From: Desarmillaria ectypa
Lineage: Eukaryota; Basidiomycota; Agaricomycetes; Agaricales; Physalacriaceae
Direction of reading: 5' to 3'
Length of the DNA stretch: 64,000 nucleotides
NCBI GenBank assembly: GCA_030407005.1
Contig: JAUDYN010000004.1
Coordinates: forward strand, 1,054,001 to 1,118,000
How positions within the stretch are numbered: the first letter of the stretch is position 1; each line of letters begins with the position of its first letter. Positions 21,275 to 33,882 of this stretch are shown here, one piece after another. Position numbers and translations under genes: made by a program. The notes under the pieces were generated by a model. That model did no database searches. It was not told the DNA's origin and was given only the letters and a program-made list of their open reading frames with translations.

Positions 21275-23437
21275 CGTTCTTTGGGGAGGCAAACTCGAGG
21301 TAGGGCGAAGACATGGTTTTATAGCATGCAGGGACGCAGCATCTCGTAATTGTGAAGGGTTGGTGATCGCGGCTTTCCGAAAGATTTGATTGTAGCACGG
21401 CACCGGTCACCGCTCCACACACTCGTGTTCCTAATTAGCAGCGTCCCGCAAATGTTGTTATTTTTAGTGTTCCGTATTCCATGGTTCGACGCATTGCATT
21501 GGAAAGCGTCGCGATAGTCCACCTTCTTTCAACGAAAGAGATGCATGAATGTTATATTTATGATTCCACCTACACCATACTCTGATTCGCTGGGGAAGGG
21601 ACGATATGATATGGCGGTGTAGAGCCTTACACCCGTGGCTTGGGGTAACCTTGGTAAGACGGTGGCCTCGTTGTCCCGGTTATCTCTCCCCATGATGAGC
21701 CATGCAAGTTTCTTGGATATGAGAGGGTTGTTTTTCTTAGACTGTTTATGGTTCCGCAGTGTTTCGTGTTCAGAATCAGGTTGTATCTAGCACTCAGAGT
21801 ATAGCCGGTCCGATCTCCAAAGTTCTAAACGTTAAAGTCGCGCAGCGGTCGTATGTAAATTTGTTGCAGTTCTTACTGAAATGCATCAAAGAATGATTGA
21901 GCACATAATTTTGGGGTCGACCAAGGTAAAACGTTCTACGCGGTCCTGGATACACGCCCGATATTTTGATACCGGGGGCAGACATACTATTAGTGATCGC
22001 AATCCCCGAGGACATAACCGGTCTGATTGGCGACAAGTCAGTACTTATAGTAAGCGTTTGCAGGAAGCGTACTCAAACGCCGTATGTGATAATGTCGAGA
22101 TGGTGCGGTGTAATATCAGAGGGAACGGCAAGCATAAATCCAACTTATTGTTGATTGTCGCTCTCTGAAACAACGTACGTTTGCCTCTTTGTGCGCCCTT
22201 ATGGCAGGAGAATAATGACCCTAAGCTGAGAAGCGGCCAATCACGAAAGTGCACTCCGGCTCGTAGGATCGATCATGATTTATATCACGAATTCGACTGT
22301 TCTTGACTAAAGGGTAATTATTGATCAGAGAATCACGGAGCGAAGAAATAATTTATGAGGTCCAGTGGTTCTCAGTCTTGTATTTTGCAGAAGATCGTCT
22401 CGATAATAAGCACCATAGTGACAAGTCATAGGGAAAGATCGAACTGGGCGAACTGCAAATATTTGATTTGCGACGATTATAAAATGCTGACGTCGTATAC
22501 ATACTACCCTCGCAAAAGTCACTGTAAAACGGTCATATATCTAGTCAGATTTAGAGAGTTAGATTGCGGTGTCAAGGGACAACAGAATCAGCTCATCGAA
22601 CGGCAACTCTAGCGTTGGGAGTCGTTGGTTCGCTCATATGTACATGGACGTGAGAAAGGAATACAGAGGTGATTTGGGTCAAAAAAATCGACCTAGATGT
22701 TGCTATCAATTCTAGGGATGCATGCCTCCACGACAGGATGTTTGCCATGACACTCGAATCACCATGCGTGTCCACGCGGTGGCTATGATTGTCATGCTTG
22801 TGCGTCCATTGGGCTTCTTTGGGTTAGCCTTGTCGTCATCATCGGTATGGGAAGTCACCATTGGCGACCATTTGAGCTGGACAGACCAGTAATTCTCTAG
22901 TGACCTCCATCGTAAGTTGAGTTTATGTTCCAGAAAATCCGCATGTAAGAGACTTTCCTACAGAGAAGATTAAGAATTCATCCGGTATCATTATGAGAGA
23001 AAGAGGCGTACGAGCGATATCTGAATCCGCAGGACAAGAAACCCAATATTCTTCGCACTTGTACGAATTAGCAGAATGTTTGTTTATTTACCATCCAGTG
23101 GTGCGCTTGCGATGTTTCGTACTCTTGAGTGTTGTATTCTTTACCGCCAGTTCTGCATATCCACTACAGTTTGCCAGCCTTTGCATCGTGTTCCAGAACG
23201 AGAGCCATGCGATGAGCCTGCTTTATGCATACCCAGTTGCCTCGACAAGCGGTGAGAAAATCGTGTCTGTGTCCATTAGCCATTAGCAAAAGGATATGGA
23301 CGTTAGTACCAGGATTGTTTATTATATAATAAGTATTTATTTATTTTGTATATTAGTCATCAAAAGCCTTAACGCGTACTGAACTTAGAAATTTCCCTAT
23401 TCTCTCGTCTTGCCTTCCAGAACGCTAATACCACAAG
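21275..23437. other. 2.2-kb intergenic region
   Basis: Upstream sides of the acyl-CoA ligase (minus) and CCT3 (plus). No coding exon with family support, and no tRNA-like or repeat structure I can defend. An AT-rich stretch lies at about 23310-23350. Confidence 0.45.
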
Positions 23438-25530
23438 ATGTCAGGGCAAACACCTGTTTTTGTTATGAGTGAGTCTCTCTCTCCCTCTGCGCTCTGCTTT
23501 TCTGACCCAGTTCTTAAGATACTGCACCTGAACGGCAGTCAGGACGAAAAGCCCAGATCTCAAATATCACTGCCGCCAAGGTTCGCACATTACCTCTGTA
23601 TCGCGGTGCAACAGCTTCTCATCATCTCTGAAGACTGTTGCAGATGTTATTAGGACGTGTCTCGGCCCAAAAGCTATGCTTAAAATGATCTTGGATCCTA
23701 TGGGAGGCATATTGTTTGTCTTCCTTGCTTTTCGTTCCATTTTGTCGCTGATGGGACTATTCGTAGACTGACCAATGACGGAAATGCAATTCTTCGTGAA
23801 ATTGATGTTGCCCATCCAGCTGCGAAAAATATGATTGAGCTGAGTCGCACTCAGGATGAAGAATGTGGAGATGGAACGACGAGTGTCATTATCCTTGGTG
23901 CGTGTTCTCCTACGTTATACCGTTCAGGGGTTTCATGATATTTTCAAGCCGGGGAAATTCTTGCACAGTCTCTCGGGCAGCTAGAACGCAGCATCCACCC
24001 AGTCGTCATCATCTCGGCATTCAACAAGGCCCTCAAAGAGGCGCTCGAGATCATCAAGCGGATATCGGTCCCCATCGACACGTCCAACGATGAAGAAATG
24101 CTAGCACTCATTAAAACGTCCATAGGCACCAAGTTCGTCATGCGCTGGTCTGATCTCATGTGCAAACTGGCCCTGCAGGCCGTACGGACGGTCGCTCAGG
24201 AGGAAAATGGATTGAAGACGGTAGACATCAAGCGTTATGCGCGAGTGGAGAAGGTCCCTGGGGGCGAGATTGAGCAGAGCAGAGTGTTGAATGGTGTTAT
24301 GCTGAACAAGGATATCACGCATCCCAACATGCGGAGACGTATCGTCAATCCTCGAATTATACTTCTCGATTGTCCGCTGGAGTATAAAAAGGGCGAGAGT
24401 CAAACCAACATGGAATTTTCCAAAGCTGGAGATTGGGAGAAAGCGCAGGCTATGGAAGAAGAGCAGATACGGCTCCTGTGCGACAAGATTCTGGAATTCA
24501 AGCCAGATTTGGTGCTCACAGAAAAAGGCGTCTCAGGTGTGCCGAATATTCTTTATTTCTACTACACGTCCTCACTTTAATCATGCAAGACATCGCCCAG
24601 CACTTCTTCATGAAACATAACGTCTCTGCGATTCGCAGAGTAAGAAAATCCGACAATAATCGTATTGCCCTCGCCGTTGGCGCAACCATCGTTAACCGAG
24701 TAGAAGATCTACGGGAATCTGATGTCGGCACCAGATGTGGTCTTTTCAACATTGAGAAGATCGGTGATGAGTATGTATGCATCTTTCTTCATCGTTCCTG
24801 CATCTCATCTTTCCAAGATACTTCACTTTTTTGACAGAGTGTAACAATCCCAAAGCTTGCACGATACTGCTTCGTGGCCCATCAAAGGACATTCTCAACG
24901 AGATCGACCGGAACCTCGCTGATGCCATGTCAGTCGCGCGGAACGTCGTGTTCAACCCTCTTCTCGCGCCAGGCGGTGGTGCAACGGAGATGGCGATCAG
25001 CGTTGGTCTGCACGCTAAGGCAAGAAGTATCGTGGGTGTGGAAGGATGGCCCTTCAGAGCTGTAGCTGATGCGATGGAAGTTATTCCTCGAACACTGGTG
25101 CAGAACAGTGGTGGAAATGCTATCCGAGTTTTGACTGAGCTAAGGGTACGATCTCACGTTGTTCTAGCATGGTCATTTCTGATATGATCCTTGTCATAGG
25201 CTAAGCATGCGGCCGGTGAAAACTCCTGGGGTGTCAACGGTGATACAGGCAAACCGGTTGATATGAAGGTGTACGGATTGTACGAGTCAGCCAGTGTCAA
25301 GGTAAGGTCTTTCCCTAGAACGGAAATGTGATGCTGACGTTCTGAACAGATTCAGACTTTGAAGACAGCCATTGAGGTAAGGAATGGATCTAAATATCTG
25401 ATTTATATACTAACTCCCTTAATCGTAGGCTGCTCGTATGCTACTTCGCGTGGACGATGTGGTACAAGCTGTGCGGAAAGATAGAGAACAAGGGCAGGGC
25501 GCGCCGCCTGAGGAGATGATGGAGGGTTAA
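23438..25530 (+). CDS. CCT3: T-complex protein 1 subunit gamma (CCT3)
   Basis: Gamma subunit of the cytosolic chaperonin TRiC/CCT, which folds actin and tubulin. The start [10 protein letters not shown] splices to [23 protein letters not shown]-binding and hydrolysis motifs are present: [40 protein letters not shown] and [11 protein letters not shown]. Further segments are [20 protein letters not shown] (gamma-specific), [27 protein letters not shown] and the C-terminal [20 protein letters not shown], with a stop at 25528-25530. About ten exons; one (IQTLKTAIE) is only 27 nt. Length and order fit the family. The gene is intact. Confidence 0.95.
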
Positions 25531-25807
25531 TTGAATGAGTGTATGTATCTCATTGTAATTCGACTTCTGCCTCTTTAAAAGGGTGCATTGCTCCGTCGTT
25601 GGGCGTTGACCGCGTAAGCAAATCATGAGACGCGTTCATATTGGCAGTGGCAGTGCATCTAGGTACTACCCTGTACGTTAAGTTCTAAACTGGAGCTGGC
25701 TTCAAATTTGACAGTTCGCCCTCGCGGATATGGTATAAAGATCGGAGAGACGATTGGATGCATACATTCCTCTTACATTCCTCACGTCTATACAGTATAA
25801 ACGGACG

Positions 25808-27371
25808 ATGAACACCCCGGATGGTCTGGATGGTAGACCGCTGCCGCCAGGTTGGGTTCCCCATTACGATGAACAGTGAGCACAACTACCTCTTCTCCCT
25901 GGAAATTTGTCTCCTCATGTCTGCGTCAAGGGGAAATGTCTGGTAACGTCTGAGGTGTGTAGGACTTTACGGGGGCTAACTAGGGCCAACTCCTGTTTTA
26001 CAGGTTTGATATCCAGACTGAAAGAGACGACGAAGATTCGTATCAATCGCAAAATAGATCCGTACAACGAGCTCCTTCACCTCCTGCCATGGCCTCCGCT
26101 TCTCCCTCACAGAAACCTTTGAGCTTTGCTCAGAAGTTATATGCCAGCGCGCTTCCTCCGAAATATAGTGATCAGCAATCAAGTTCTCCAGACCTTATCG
26201 AGTCGTCTCGTCCAACCGCAACTATTCAATCTCAAAACGCGACCATCTCAACCAGTCCTGATCCATGCCGTTCCGCACCTCTCAGAGTACAAACACACCA
26301 GACTCAGCCTGCTCCCCCACGAATTCCGGAAACATTCCATCACCAACGGGCATCCACGTATCCAGCTTTTTCCAGCACTGCTGTAAGCCCTGCAGATGTT
26401 CCTACAGTGTCTCTCGTAGCGCGTCGGCCAGACCCAACGTCAGGTGGACAAATCAAAGGTTATTCGACGTCAAATCCTACTGCAGTCCTACCAAACCCTC
26501 CCCAGCATAACTCTTCACCGGCTCCACCTCCTGCGATGCTGTCGAGATCGCCCATTTCACACTACCGAACAACACCAGCTAACATATCAGCACCAGCACC
26601 AGCACCTCCTCTTCATGTACCTTCACCTCCCACAATACCCTCTCGACCTCCGATTACACATTACCCAACTGTACCTAGTTCGGCACATCCTAGTGCACCC
26701 TCGCCACCAACGTCGTCCGCGAACACCAGTTTCTCGATTCCTTCCCCGCCTCATTCATCACCGTCAACGATAACTCAGTTCCCACAGCCCCCGCCGGAGA
26801 CTCAAAGACGGTTTTCCCACCTTCCCCCCACTCCACTGACAACAGCGGGTTCCTTTCAAGGCACATCGTCTTTGCCACCTCCTCCCGCAACGGTTTCAGA
26901 TACCAGGAATAGATCATTATTGACTGACGTCGGGAAAATTGCCGGAACAGCCGCATTGAAGTATGCTGGTAGTGCAGCTCTGAACTTACTTACAAACGGA
27001 GTACTGAGTGGTGATGCTATCAGTCAACAGGCCCCTCAGCAGGCGCCTGGCGCCGATTATCAGGCTATCATTAACGAGTTTCTGAACGCCCAAAATCAAA
27101 GCTATCAGCTCGAGGTTGCGCCCGCTGTCGACTATCAAGCACAGCTGCAGGCTATCACCCAACAGGTTCAGGCAAACTACCAAGATGTAATGAACGCGAA
27201 TATGCAGCAGCAGCAGGACATCATGAGTATGTCTCAGCAGCAGCAGGCGTATAATCCTATGCAGGATATCATGCAGATGCAGCAGCAACAGCAGCAGTCG
27301 ACGATGCAGATGATGCAGGCACTACAACAGCAACAGCAACAGGCGACACAGCAGATGGCTAGTGCCATGCA

Positions 27372-27402
<31 letters not shown>

Positions 27403-27648
27403 CAACAACAACAGAATCCTTTCTCGTTTTCTAATTCAGGGGGACCTTCACAGCAATCAGTGCCCCCGCCACATCATAACGTACATCCATACGCCGGTCA
27501 ACATTCACATCATCATAATGTGCCTGTAAGCCCGCCGGGGCATTCATACCATCACAGCCATAGCTATGGAAATCATGCACAGATGGCGGTTCCCCCGAAC
27601 GCACATCCCCATGCAGGCCATCATTCTGCTAGTGGCCATCATTTCTAA
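25808..27648 (+). CDS. Gln/Pro/His-rich protein with an N-terminal half WW domain
   Basis: The first exon encodes MNTPDGLDGRPLPPGWVPHY, then DEQ: the first strand and first Trp of a WW domain, very like the WW protein at 11335. After the intron (donor in GAACAGTGAGC, acceptor TTTTACAG before 26004) the protein goes FDIQTERDDEDSYQ, with no aromatic block and no second Trp, so the domain is truncated. The long second exon is Pro/Ser-rich, then has a more ordered patch, LLTDVGKIAGTAALKYAGSA, then a Gln/Met-rich segment with 15 consecutive Gln, and a His-rich C-terminus ending GHHSASGHHF. The composition is prion-like or phase-separation-like. No function is known. The exon 1/2 join is in frame and likely, but a missed exon cannot be excluded. 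Confidence 0.7.
27370..27414. repeat. CAG/CAA polyglutamine tract
   Basis: Fifteen consecutive Gln codons, first CAG then mixed CAA and CAG, in the half-WW gene. Shorter Gln runs lie just upstream (27227-27350). Confidence 0.9.
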
Positions 27649-27944
27649 GGTGTGTATTGATTGCCTCTATTTTGTTCAGGCGATGATAACCTACCCATTA
27701 CAGCTCTTTATTTGCTTCTCTATCAGTTCTTTTTGCTTTGTTTGTTATGATGTATGCTGTACGATATGCTGCTCCGTAAAATATTGGTGTCGGCCGGCCC
27801 GTCATTTCCGCCATTTCGCCACGACGTGACACAGCACGTGATTGTGTCACTTAATTAATAAGGTTGCTGTGACAGTCGGACCCGGCGGAACGTGAAAATT
27901 GCAATCCACCACCCTTGTTCTCAGCTCATCTGAGAGACATCGAC

Positions 27945-30900
27945 ATGGCCCGTGTTACTCGACAGTCGGCGCGCAAGCAACAGACAGCTTCATCCACGCC
28001 GACTACGACAAATCCATCTCCCACTTTTAGTGCAAGAACGTCCTTGGCAGACACTCCCCCGACCTCTGACGGAGATCAGGAGGCGGAAGAGGTCAAGATC
28101 GTTACGACGAGAGCAAGATCTTCAAGAGCATCGTCGAAGCGCAAGGCCGAAAGTGAATATTTTGACAGTGAACCAAGCGAGAACCCAGTGCGAAGAGGCA
28201 AGCAGGCGCCCAAACGCCGTGCGGTAGGAGGAAATCGTGTCTACGTCGAGGTGCCTGCACGGGTAGCGAAGGCAAAGGAGAAAGCTGCTGTAAGCCTTTT
28301 TCTTCTGCCATAATAATCTGCACGCCGACTTCTACTAGGCCAAGTCTCCAGTGAAGAACAAGGGCAAGGCCCCCATGCGACCCAAAGCGACAGCCGTCAA
28401 TGATGACGACCGAGACAGCACTTTAGAATACGATGAAGACCAGTCTCTCAATGAGTCCGATACCAGCGGATCTGAGTTCGTTGCTTCAGACGATGAATCG
28501 GCGTTTGAAGGCTCTGTCGGCCCTGGTGACGATGCCCACAGCGACGCTGATTCCGATTCTGAGGATGAAGAAGCGCTTATGTTGCAACTTGCCGTCCGTA
28601 ACTCCCTTAATTCAAGTCATGAGGATGCAGGAGAATCCTCTTCTATGCCATTGTCACCAGCTGCTCTTCGTGCTGCTGCGGCTGAACGCCGACTTACCCG
28701 TGCGAACAGGAGTATCGATGCCGATGACTCGGCTATGGAGTCTCTTAGCCAACTCTCCTCTGAGTCTGAAGAGGAACCACTCTCACGGAGAGGCAAAGGT
28801 AAAGGGAAGGGCAAGGGCAAAGGTAAGGCTTCTGCAGACCCTCCCAGAGTTATGACCTTTGCGGAACTGCGGAGGCTTCGCAGAGAGGCGAAACATAAAA
28901 ACCTTGAGGAGACCAAGGCGACGCGAATCGAAGAAAAGGCGATGCGGAAACGTTTGGGCAGGAGGCTTACTTATGTCAGTATAGCATCTACTATTTTATT
29001 CGTCTCTGACGCCGTCATAGGCAGAAAAATCGACCATCGCCTTACATTTCTATCATGAAGAGCTTCGCAATGTCTGGGGAAATTTGGAAGAATCTATACC
29101 CATTGTCGTGCCCATTAAAGCCGACCAGCCTGCGGACATAAAGCTCACACTACTGCCATTCCAACGGGAGGCTCTGTATTGGATGAAACAACAAGAGCAA
29201 GGTGTATGGCGCGGTGGTATGCTTGCCGTAGGTCTACTGTTACTCTTCGCAGGCTGCGCGGCTTACGACATTCCTATCCAGGATGAAATGGGGATGGGCA
29301 AGACTATTCAAATCATTGCCCTTCTGGTTTCTGATAGAAAGAAACCGAATCTTGTCATCGCGTATGTGTCCATCTAGTGGCCACAACTCGGTATACTTAT
29401 AGGTTCTCTCGATAGCCCGACCGTTGCAATTATGCAGTGGAAGAACGAAATCGAAGCTCATACCGATGGCATGAAAGTTCTTATTTGGCACGGTCAGTCT
29501 CGAGAATCCGATGTCAAAGAACTCAAGAAGTATGACGTGGTAAGTTACCCGCAGTATGTGAATGTTCGCGCACTTAATAGCTATATATAGGTTTTAAGTA
29601 CCTACGCAGTCATGGAGAGGTTTGTCTTCTTAATTCTGCTCTGAATATTTGATTCTGAATTTGTCTACTAGCTCTTTCCGAAAACAAGAGAAAGGCTTCG
29701 AGCGTAAAAAGGGTGACCGTAAAATGCTCATTACTGAAAAGTCGCCGGTACATCAAATACAGTGGAACCGAATCGTCGTGAGTGGCTATCTTGATTTCAA
29801 TAAGCACAAAATAAATTTCGTAGCTGGATGAGGCACACAATATCAAAGAACGCGCAACCAATACAGCTAAGGCCGCCTTTGAATTACAGGGTAACTATCG
29901 CTGGTGTCTCTCCGGGACGCCTCTGCAGAATCGTGTTGGAGAGTTATACAGTCTCGTTCGATTCTTGGGTGGCGATCCATTTTCCTACTATTTCTGTAAG
30001 GTTCCTGTGTTTCGCTTCTCGTATCCGGCACCCTCATGGTCCTTTGTCAGGTAAACGATGTCCTTGTAAATCACTGCACTGGCGATTCACAGACAAGCGC
30101 ACTTGTGATGGTAATCTTGACTTGCTGCTTCCTCTCCCCCACTGCTGATGGTTTTGCACAGATTGCGGGCATAGCCCAATGCAACATGTGGGTGTTTACC
30201 GTGCTTGACGGTAGACTACTCATGGAAATCTTCATCAGACCTGTTTCTGGAACAATGAAATCTTGACGCCCATCCAGAAGCATGGGATGCAAGGACCAGG
30301 GAAACCAGCCTTTAAGAAGCTCAAGGTATTATTGGACCGTATGATGTTGCGTAGGACTAAGGTACGTTTCGTTCTTCTATCTACTTTCCAACTTTGCGGA
30401 ACTTACTGGGCGTTTACAGCTCCAACGCGCTGACGATCTTGGCTTACCCCCTCGTACCGTGATTGTCCGCCGAGACTGTTTCAGTCCAGAGGAGAAAGAG
30501 CTCTATACCTCCCTATTCTCAGATGCTAAGAGACAGTTTAATACATACCTGGATCAAGGAACCATTTTGAATAGTAGGTATTTGTTGAGATTATTATCTT
30601 ACAGTCGGTGCTCACACCTTCATCCAGATTATTCGAATATTTTCAGCTTGTAAGCGCGCACCTGTCTTCTGGATCAGCTGACGCTCACTCGATTTCTTAT
30701 GAAGGCTTACTCGTATGCGGCAAATGGCTTGTCATCCGGATCTTGTTATTCGGAGCAAGACCAATGCTAATAAATTTCTACAAGAAGCTGAGGCCGAGGC
30801 GGCTGTTTGCCGACTTTGTAATGACATAGCCGAAGACGCCATTCAATCCAAGTGTCGGCACCTCTTCGACCGGGAGTGTATTAAACAGTATCTGAACACG

Positions 30901-32051
30901 GCTGTTGAACAAAATGTAAGCGTCGACTTGACGAGTTCGCTACTTTCGCTTATGTCATGCTCTAGCCGGCATGCCCTGTATGTCATCTGGTCTTGACCAT
31001 TGATCTAGAGGCGCCTGCCCTAGAGCTGGGAGAGGAACAAGCTCAAGCGCGACAAGGAATTCTTGGCCGACTTAACATTGACTCTTGGCGATCATCCACG
31101 AAGATTGAAGCTCTTGTAGAGGAGTTAAGTAACCTGCGTATGCAAGATTCCACGACGAAGAGCCTCGTTTTCAGCCAGTTTGTAAATTTCCTTGATCTTA
31201 TCGCTTTCAGACTCCAGAAGGCTGGGTTTACAGTAAGATTGTTACTTGTCTTAGCAGCCCTTATCCTCATCATGTGCCACAGATTTGCCGCCTCGAAGGG
31301 ACCATGAGTCCACAGGCCCGTGATGCTACCATTAAACATTTTAGTAAGTCTTGGACGTCCATATCTCTTGGACGAGTCTCATGACTATTGTTATGCAGTG
31401 AATAATGTTGATGTGACAGTGTTCCTTGTAAGCCTGAAGGCCGGAGGTGTGGCTCTAAACCTCACAGAAGCTTCTCGAGTATACCTCATGGATAGTTGGT
31501 GGAACCCTGCTGTAAGTAAAAACTTCTTCTCCTAGTCATAATCAATTGACATGAAACAGGTAGAGTACCGTAAGTCTTCACGGCATCTATATCGGTAGAC
31601 GCTTCTCACAAGGCGTGGTGCAGAGGCTATGGACCGGATCCATCGTCTAGGACAACACCGGCCGGTGAAGGCAATCAAATTAGTAATTGAAGATAGCATT
31701 GAGAGCCGGATCGTCCAGGTGCGGTGTGCCGTTGCTCTATGCGAAAAGTGCGGTGATAACAACATTTTCTAGCTTCAAGAGAAAAAATCGGCTATGGTCG
31801 ATGCAACCCTATCTCCGGACGACTCTGTAAGCTGTTTCCTCTGTTGATCTACACTCGTTGCTGTTGTTTATTCATTAAAATTTCCTAGGCTATGGGAAGG
31901 TTAACCCCCGCCGATGTAAGTTTCTTCTACCTTGTGTCGTTCATCTTAATTAACCGTGGCTATGCAGCTTTCCTTCCTTTTCCGCGTGAGTTGTACTCCC
32001 TTCCTATAATCAATTGGGTAGCTTATTGTGTACCTTGATCGACAGCTATGA
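27945..32051 (+). CDS. RAD16: RAD16-like SNF2 ATPase with embedded RING finger
   Basis: DNA-dependent ATPase of global-genome nucleotide excision repair, acting with Rad7. The N-terminal third is acidic and basic low complexity. The helicase part reads [20 protein letters not shown], Walker [34 protein letters not shown]-box [13 protein letters not shown] and [20 protein letters not shown]. The zinc region typical of Rad16 follows ([25 protein letters not shown]), then [20 protein letters not shown], the RING finger ([24 protein letters not shown].., PACPVCH), and helicase [55 protein letters not shown]. It ends RLTPADLSFLFR-L, stop 32049-32051, after a final tiny coding piece. More than 15 exons, including a 10-nt one (31560-31569) and a 26-nt one near 30160-30185. 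All motifs are intact. Confidence 0.92.
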
Positions 32052-32372
32052 GCCTGCACAGCAGTAGCCACCATTCTAAGTTTCTTCGGAGCCACTTGGC
32101 GCTCTTGGAGTCTTGGATAGATAGATACCGCAATGATAAATAGACGCTCTGATGGCGCGGTCATATGAATCATTACAGAGTTTCGTACAGGAACAAACGA
32201 GCTCTGGGTTATTGTGCTGTAGATCTTGTTGAAAATTTCGTTCATCATGAATTACCGCATTTCTATATTTGGCGGCGGGTTCCTATATCAGGGGGTCAAG
32301 TACGATCCGATTTATTACCACCCCCTTCACCCACATCAACCAGGTAGCTAGCACCTTCAATCTTGCGCAGCA
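32052..32372. other. intergenic RAD16 / vWA gene
   Basis: 321 bp holding the RAD16 3' UTR and the promoter of the vWA gene. Nothing else recognised. Confidence 0.4.
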
Positions 32373-33813
32373 ATGGGAAATTCGTCTTCTACAAGATATA
32401 AAGACACTGACCTCCCACCCAAGTTTTCTATCCAAGTTCATGCGGACGACAGCGATGTACACAGAAGCCGTGATTCAGTGCACGTAGCATCGAATCCTCG
32501 TCACAGAAGGAGTAGATCTGCCAGTGCTACAGTTCGTCGCAGTGATGCTGATGATCTCCCGCCACCTCCGCCATATTCACGTACGCCACCTCGGTTGGAT
32601 AGTCAGCTCTTGGCTCCAAGGCATTCAAGTACGAACTTGAGTCTCGGTTCTCGATATCACTTTGTAGGCCAGCGGCATCCCTCATCACGGCCGACTTCAC
32701 CTTCAAGATGTATGTTTCTTTTTCGTGAGTAAAGTGTATCTGTCTAATCTATTATGCTATAGCATCGGTCAACCGAAGAAGTATCAACACGTCTTGCTGG
32801 TTCTGGTCTTGTTTTATCTTCTGACACGTATAATGTAGATTTTCGTACTCCCTATCGACAAGAATCTCTTGAAGATGCTCTTGAGATGTTGCGGAAGTTT
32901 GATACCGTCATTGTGTTAGATGATTCAAGTTCAATGTCTGGTCCTTCATGGACTGAAGTACGTGATATTCTAGTGGAGGGGAAACGCATTTAAAAGTCCC
33001 TTTCAGGCTACAGCAGCTTTATCAGCCCTGGCAGACATGGCTGGTAGATATGACGATGACGGTATAGATATATATTTCTTAAATAGCCCCAAGTCCGGAA
33101 GAAACATCAAGGTGACTCTTTGAGACTGCATCATGCTGAAGCAATATTATAACTCCTATATTAGACCGACGAGCAGGTCAGGACACTCTTGTCTTCTGTT
33201 CATCCCAAAGGTGTCACACCCATTGGAGGGAGGTTAGATGATCTATTGGGAGATTACCTTCATCTTCTTGAGTCCAAGACTTATGCAGAGTTGAAGCAGA
33301 TTAAGCATAGGAATTACATTGTCATAACCGATGGCCAAGCTAGTAAGCGTCTCATAGATGTAGTTGAGAACTCTCCTTACTAATTTACCATTGTACACCA
33401 GCGGATGATCCCGCCACGGTCATTGCATCTATGGCAAAACGCCTTGACCAGGGGAATTTTCCTCAAACACAGGTATAATGGTCTGTTTTAATGATGATCA
33501 CCGCTCAAAACATGATGCGAATTCTGTGAACAGCTTGGTATACAGTTCGTTCAGATCGGTAATTCAAGCAGAGCTGCTAGATACCTGAGGGAGCTGGACG
33601 ATGACCTCCGTCATAAGTATGCCATTCGGGTGAATTTCTCCTCCTCTAAGCGTCATAGTACCCGCTGATCATCCGTCGATACATTCATAGGACATAGTTG
33701 ACACAACTGAGCACCATGGACAGCTAACCGCCCAATATCTCATCAAGGCCCTCATTGGAGGCATAAATCGTCGGGTTGACGACCATGGCGCTGGATCTGT
33801 AATTTATACTTAG
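32373..33813 (+). CDS. von Willebrand factor A (vWA) domain protein with N-myristoylation-type start
   Basis: Begins MGNSSSTRYKDTDLPP, a good N-myristoylation consensus (MGxxxS/T), which suggests membrane association. A Ser/Pro/Arg-rich linker with PPPPPYSRTPP follows. The vWA domain starts at about EDALEMLRKFDTVIVLDDSS with an intact MIDAS motif DDSSSM. It continues ALADMAGRYDDDGIDIYFLN, the MIDAS Thr region HPKGVTPIGGRLDDLL, NYIVITDGQA, ATVIASMAKRLDQ, GIQFVQIGNSSRAARYLREL and a final DIVDTTE..LTAQYLIKALIGG. The stop is at 33811-33813. The first splice junction (about 32660-32763) does not resolve with a single standard GT-AG pair, so the join of the N-terminal region to HRSTEEVSTR is uncertain. 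Cytosolic fungal vWA proteins of this type have no assigned role. Confidence 0.75.
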
Positions 33814-33882
33814 ACCAAGCTGTGTTTATCATTTAGTAGCTTACCGCGCTATTGTATTATACGATCTTGATTCTCGGAGCAA

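Noticed and set aside
21180..21314. Alternative N-terminus of the acyl-CoA ligase ([20 protein letters not shown])
   Set aside because: It reads like an enzyme N-terminus, but it is in a different frame with no intron that joins it to [10 protein letters not shown]. Kept only as a caution on the start.
22600..22900. Possible mating-pheromone precursor in the 21-23 kb gap
   Set aside because: No CaaX end or short secreted precursor pattern found in any frame.
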